From Limimaricola sp. G21655-S1 (GTDB taxonomy: Bacteria; Pseudomonadota; Alphaproteobacteria; Rhodobacterales; Rhodobacteraceae), in contig NZ_JAPWGO010000011.1 of assembly GCF_027213785.1 (NCBI RefSeq), positions 1 to 64,000 on the forward strand: a stretch of 64,000 bases of DNA. Direction: 5' to 3'. This document shows positions 60,937 to 64,000 of the stretch, one piece after another. Position numbers and translations under genes: made by a program. Positions within the stretch are counted from its first letter, which is position 1; the number at the start of each line of letters is the position of its first letter. Below the pieces are notes generated by a model. The model saw only the letters and a program-made list of their open reading frames with translations, was not told the origin of the DNA and ran no database searches.

Positions 60937-60946
60937 TGGTATACCA
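60937..60946. promoter_or_regulatory. TGGTATACCA operator, TRAP side
   Basis: Perfect 10-bp palindrome 58 bases before the TRAP binding-protein gene and 58 bases from the operator at 60879. A TTGTCT at 60897-60902 could be a -35 for the TRAP promoter. Confidence 0.6.
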
Positions 60947-61004
60947 TCCTGGGGAGGAAGGCAGGCCGTGGAACTGGCGGAACACCCGCCGAGGGAGGAA
61001 AGTG

Positions 61005-62018
61005 ATGAAGACCAGTATCGTATGTCTCTCCACCGCGCTGATGGCCGCCACGGCGTTGCCGGCGCTGGCGCAGGAAACATTGCGCATCCAGACGCATTAC
61101 GCGCCCGAAACGGAATCCGGCAAGCTGGCCCAGCAATTCGCCGACGATGTCGAGGTGATGTCGGGCGGTGAGATCGACGTGGAGATGTTCTTCTCCTCCT
61201 CGGTGGTGAAGACCGTGGAGGCCTTCGACGCCGCCGCCAACGGCATTCTCGACTGCGACATGACCGGTGGCGCCTACCAGACCGGCAAGAACCCCGCCTT
61301 CCAGTTCGTGGGCGACATCATGGGCGGCTACGACACGCCCTGGCAGCAATATGCCTGGCTCTACAATGGCGGCTTCGAGACCGCGGACGAGCTCTACAAC
61401 GGCTTCAACATGAAGCTCGTCGGCTGGTGGATCTACGGCCAGGAATCCATGTCCTCGACCAAGCCGCTGGCCGGGCCCGAGGATCTCAAGGACTGGAAGT
61501 TCCGCTCGCCGCCGGGGATGGAGACCGAGATCTTCGCCAATCTCGGCGCCTCGCCCGTTGTGATGGATTTCACCGAGATCTTCACGGCGCTGGAGACCGG
61601 GATCATCGACGGCGCCGACGCCTCCGGTTTGGCCAACAATGTCGGCCTCGGCCTGTACGACCTGGTCGAGCACGCGACCTATCCGGGCTTCCACTCGATG
61701 CCCTCGGACCACCTCGCCTGCCGCCTCGACAAGTGGGAGAGCCTGTCGGACGCGCATAAGCGGATCATCGACACCGCGATGCAGAAGCTGGCCTTCCAGA
61801 CCGCGCTGACCTTCGAGGTCGCCAACAACGAGGCGGCGGCCGAGCTGCGCGAGAAGGGCGTGACGCTGCATGACTGGTCCGACGAGGACCGCAAGGTGTT
61901 CCGCGAGGCGGCGCAGGCGGCCTGGGCCGACTGGGCCACCAAGACCCCCGAGACCAAGGCTCTGGTCGACAGCCACATCGCCTTCATGCAGCAGCTTGGT
62001 CTGATCGCCGCAGAGTGA
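61005..62018 (+). CDS. TRAP transporter substrate-binding protein, acid-sugar or related acid
   Basis: 337 residues from ATG 61005 (GGGAGG upstream). Signal peptide MKTSIVCLSTALMAATALPA, cleavage at ALAQ. DctP family: LRIQTHYAPETESGKLAQQF, GGEIDVEMFFSSSVVKTVEA, and PEDLKDWKFRSPPGMETEIF with the conserved Arg. It belongs to the larger, mannitol/pyruvate-like branch by the AYQTGKNPAFQFVGDIMGGY segment. Ligand inferred from the otn cluster and shared operator. Confidence 0.85.
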   Translation: MKTSIVCLSTALMAATALPALAQETLRIQTHYAPETESGKLAQQFADDVEVMSGGEIDVEMFFSSSVVKTVEAFDAAANGILDCDMTGGAYQTGKNPAFQFVGDIMGGYDTPWQQYAWLYNGGFETADELYNGFNMKLVGWWIYGQESMSSTKPLAGPEDLKDWKFRSPPGMETEIFANLGASPVVMDFTEIFTALETGIIDGADASGLANNVGLGLYDLVEHATYPGFHSMPSDHLACRLDKWESLSDAHKRIIDTAMQKLAFQTALTFEVANNEAAAELREKGVTLHDWSDEDRKVFREAAQAAWADWATKTPETKALVDSHIAFMQQLGLIAAE

Positions 62019-62039
62019 TCCGGCCCGGCTGAGCGAAAC

Positions 62040-62065
62040 CCGGCCCCCGATCCGTCGGGGGCCGG
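62040..62065 (+). terminator. Intercistronic stem-loop after the TRAP binding-protein gene
   Basis: CCGGCCCCCGA (62040-62050) pairs perfectly with TCGGGGGCCGG (62055-62065) around TCCG, between the DctP-like and DctQ-like genes. No T tract. Confidence 0.6.
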
Positions 62066-62103
62066 TCACGACAGAACCCCGCAAGGCGGCAAGGGAGAGG
62101 GCA

Positions 62104-62907
62104 GTGTCCATCAGGGCGACGACATCCATCAAGGACATCCTGTGGCCGGCGGTCTTCACCGCCTGCATGGCATGGCTGGTCTGGTACTTTCCGCGGTTCA
62201 TCGTCTTCGCGGGGCTGGCCAACGACAACCTCAACTCGGGCTATCTCGGCGCCGGGCCGATCGATTTCGCGATCATGGCCGGGGCGGTCGTGGCGCTGGT
62301 GATGGGGCTGCGCCATGCCCGCACCACCGCGGGCGAAGGGGTGATCGAGACGCCGATCGACCGGCTCAGCCTGTTCCTCGGCCGGGTCACCATGCTGCTC
62401 GTGGTGATCCTCGTGGCGGTGATGTTCTACGAGGTGATGCTGCGCTACATCTTCGAGCGGCCGACGCTCTGGGCCAACGAGCTGAGCCTGTGGATGGCCG
62501 GGTTCATCTTCCTGCTCTCGGGGCTCTACTCGATGCAGCAGCGCAACCACATCCGCATCTACCTGCTCTACGACGTGCTGCCGCGACCGGTGCAGCGGAT
62601 CTGCGACGTGATCTCCACCGCGCTGATCTGCGTCTTCGCCTTCGCGATGATCTGGGGCTCGTGGAACGAGGCGCGCGACAAGTTCCTGCGCTGGGAGACC
62701 TTCGGCACCGCCTTCGACCCGCCGATCCCCGCCACTCTCAAGCCGCTGGTGCTTCTGGTGATCGTGCTGGTCTCGCTTCAGGCGATCGCGAACCTGATCG
62801 CCGATTGGAACAAGGGCCCCGAGAGCCACGGGGTGATCGACGAGGGCGAGGTCGAGGACATGATCCAGACCGCCCGCGCGCAGCACGAACAGGGAAGACA
62901 CGACTGA
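62104..62907 (+). CDS. TRAP transporter small permease (large DctQ variant)
   Basis: 267 residues from GTG 62104 with GGGAGAGGG upstream. Longer than a usual DctQ (about 170): two extra hydrophobic segments lie in the first 75 residues (ILWPAVFTACMAWLVWYF and FAIMAGAVVALVMGLRH), then the usual four-helix core: FYEVMLRYIFERPTLWANEL, MAGFIFLLSGLYSMQQRNHI, and LKPLVLLVIVLVSLQAIANL. The extended form is known from the group of TRAP systems that carry mannitol- or pyruvate-like binding proteins. Confidence 0.8.
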   Translation: MSIRATTSIKDILWPAVFTACMAWLVWYFPRFIVFAGLANDNLNSGYLGAGPIDFAIMAGAVVALVMGLRHARTTAGEGVIETPIDRLSLFLGRVTMLLVVILVAVMFYEVMLRYIFERPTLWANELSLWMAGFIFLLSGLYSMQQRNHIRIYLLYDVLPRPVQRICDVISTALICVFAFAMIWGSWNEARDKFLRWETFGTAFDPPIPATLKPLVLLVIVLVSLQAIANLIADWNKGPESHGVIDEGEVEDMIQTARAQHEQGRHD

Positions 62908-64000
62908 TGTTCGATATCGGAACCATCTCGACGCTGCTGCTCCTGGCGATGCTCGGGCTTCTGGCCATCGGCATGCCGCTGGGCTTCGCCTCGGCCGTGC
63001 TCGCCGTGGGCGTGCTGGTGATGAAGTTCGGCCCGGACCTGCTCTTCGCCAATTTCGGCACCGGGCCGCTCAACATCCTGGCGCAGCGGATCTACGGCCT
63101 GCTCACCGACTACGTGCTGATATCGATCCCGCTCTTCATCTTCATGGCGAACCTGCTGGAGCGATCCGGCATCGCCGCCGAGATGTACAACTCGCTCAAT
63201 GTCTGGCTGAACCGGACCCGTGGCGGCATCGCCATCGTCACCTCGATCATGGCGGTGATCATGGCGGCGATGTCGGGCATCATCGGCGGCGAGGTGGTGC
63301 TTCTGGGCCTGATCGCGCTGCCGCAGATGCTGCGGCTGGGATACGACCGCAACCTCGCCATCGGCACGATCTGCGCCAGCGGTTCCCTGGGCACCATGAT
63401 CCCGCCCTCGATCGTGCTGATCATCTACGGGCTGATCACCGAGACCTCGATCAAGGCGCTGTTCACCGCTTCGTTCCTGCCGGGCTTCATCCTCGCCTCG
63501 TTCTTCATCATCTACATCGTGGTGCGCACCCGCCTGAACCCGGCGCTGGCGCCGCTGCCCGATCTCGACCCGTCCGAGCCGGAGCTGGCCGAGAAGCGCA
63601 AGCTGTTCGGGACCTTCCTTCTGACGATCATCGGCGGCTTCGCGGGCGCGCTGTTCCTGCGGGCCCTGTTCCTGACCGTGACCGGGCAGAACGCGGCGCG
63701 CGAAGGCGTGGCCGACATCGCCTTCGGCACCCCGGCATATGTCGCGATCTTCGGCGTGGTGACGCTGGCGGCGCTGGGGCTGATCTTCGGGGTGATGGGG
63801 CGCGAGCGGTTCCGCACCTCGTGGTCGATGGGCAAGGGCCTCGTCGGGCCGATGGTCGTCATCGGCGTGGTGCTGGGCTCGATCTATGGCGGCATCACCG
63901 GCATCACCGAGGCGGCCGGGATGGGCGTCATCGCGGTGGGCGTGATCGCCGCCCTCAGGGGCGAGATGAGCTTCAACCTGCTGTGGGAGGCGCTCAAGCG
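62907..64000 (+). CDS. TRAP transporter large permease (DctM type), 5' part
   Basis: Starts at ATG 62907, overlapping the previous stop (TGATG), and runs off the window after 364 codons. Motifs: LTDYVLISIPLFIFMANLLE, IMAAMSGIIGGEVVLLGLIA, ASGSLGTMIPPSIVLIIYGL and VLGSIYGGITGITEAAGMGV. Completes the second TRAP system. Confidence 0.9.
   Translation, partial: MFDIGTISTLLLLAMLGLLAIGMPLGFASAVLAVGVLVMKFGPDLLFANFGTGPLNILAQRIYGLLTDYVLISIPLFIFMANLLERSGIAAEMYNSLNVWLNRTRGGIAIVTSIMAVIMAAMSGIIGGEVVLLGLIALPQMLRLGYDRNLAIGTICASGSLGTMIPPSIVLIIYGLITETSIKALFTASFLPGFILASFFIIYIVVRTRLNPALAPLPDLDPSEPELAEKRKLFGTFLLTIIGGFAGALFLRALFLTVTGQNAAREGVADIAFGTPAYVAIFGVVTLAALGLIFGVMGRERFRTSWSMGKGLVGPMVVIGVVLGSIYGGITGITEAAGMGVIAVGVIAALRGEMSFNLLWEALK

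Noticed and set aside
1-64000. tRNA, rRNA or riboswitch genes
   Set aside because: No conserved tRNA arms, rRNA stretches or recognisable riboswitch cores were seen by eye. A covariance-model scan would be needed to exclude small RNAs.

Overview
The window is high-GC DNA of alphaproteobacterial character, most likely Rhodobacteraceae (inferred from gene content: PhoX, TRAP transporters, a PHB-type esterase with a CopG-like partner, DUF1127, DUF3085, and a Rep_3-like initiator beside ParAB). The rep-parAB module with iteron-like repeats at 43.8-48.2 kb indicates an extrachromosomal replicon (plasmid or chromid) rather than the main chromosome. No rRNA, tRNA, CRISPR array or intact insertion sequence was seen.

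Layout. 0-3 kb: the 3' end of cutA, a plasmid-type DUF3085 gene, a secreted acidic DUF7282-like protein and a decayed HTH gene, which reads as a scarred accessory stretch. 3-8 kb: a minus-strand set (kinase-like protein, ABC exporter, GT4 glycosyltransferase, radical SAM enzyme) with visibly lower GC, probably acquired. 8.4-14.6 kb: Tat-exported PhoX phosphatase, SbtA-like bicarbonate permease with a divergent LysR regulator, an otnC remnant, and a membrane-fused spermidine-synthase-like protein. 15-25 kb: PHB-type esterase with CopG-like regulator, an EF-hand/DedA group, a DUF1194 protein, a NitT/TauT-like ABC importer with a DsrE-like protein, a divergent pair of autoinducer-domain proteins, and a RES-type toxin-antitoxin pair with a readable operator/promoter.

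26.3-35.8 kb holds the most striking locus: aldehyde dehydrogenase, CrtQ-like glycosyltransferase, acyltransferase, two CrtI/CrtN/CrtP-family desaturase/oxidases, and HpnC-HpnD-HpnE. Together these would make squalene from farnesyl diphosphate and then desaturate, oxidise, glycosylate and acylate it: a complete staphyloxanthin-like C30 carotenoid pathway that starts from squalene rather than from CrtM dehydrosqualene.

36-43.5 kb: a DeoR regulator with a PhnCDEE importer, a HAD phosphatase and a periplasmic glycerophosphodiesterase, probably for organophosphate salvage. 43.7-48.2 kb: parB, parA, four palindromic parS-like sites, 22-bp iterons and the initiator gene. 48.2-54.6 kb: a malonate module (GntR regulator, TRAP transporter, malonyl-CoA decarboxylase, malonyl-CoA synthetase). 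54.7-64 kb: a four-carbon acid-sugar module (ltnD-otnK-otnC-otnI) extended by a 2-hydroxyacid dehydrogenase, a fumarylacetoacetase-family hydrolase, a GntR regulator and a second TRAP transporter. Three copies of the palindrome TGGTATACCA tie this last module together. Strong stem-loops follow three of the four solute-binding-protein genes and probably set the binding-protein to permease ratio.
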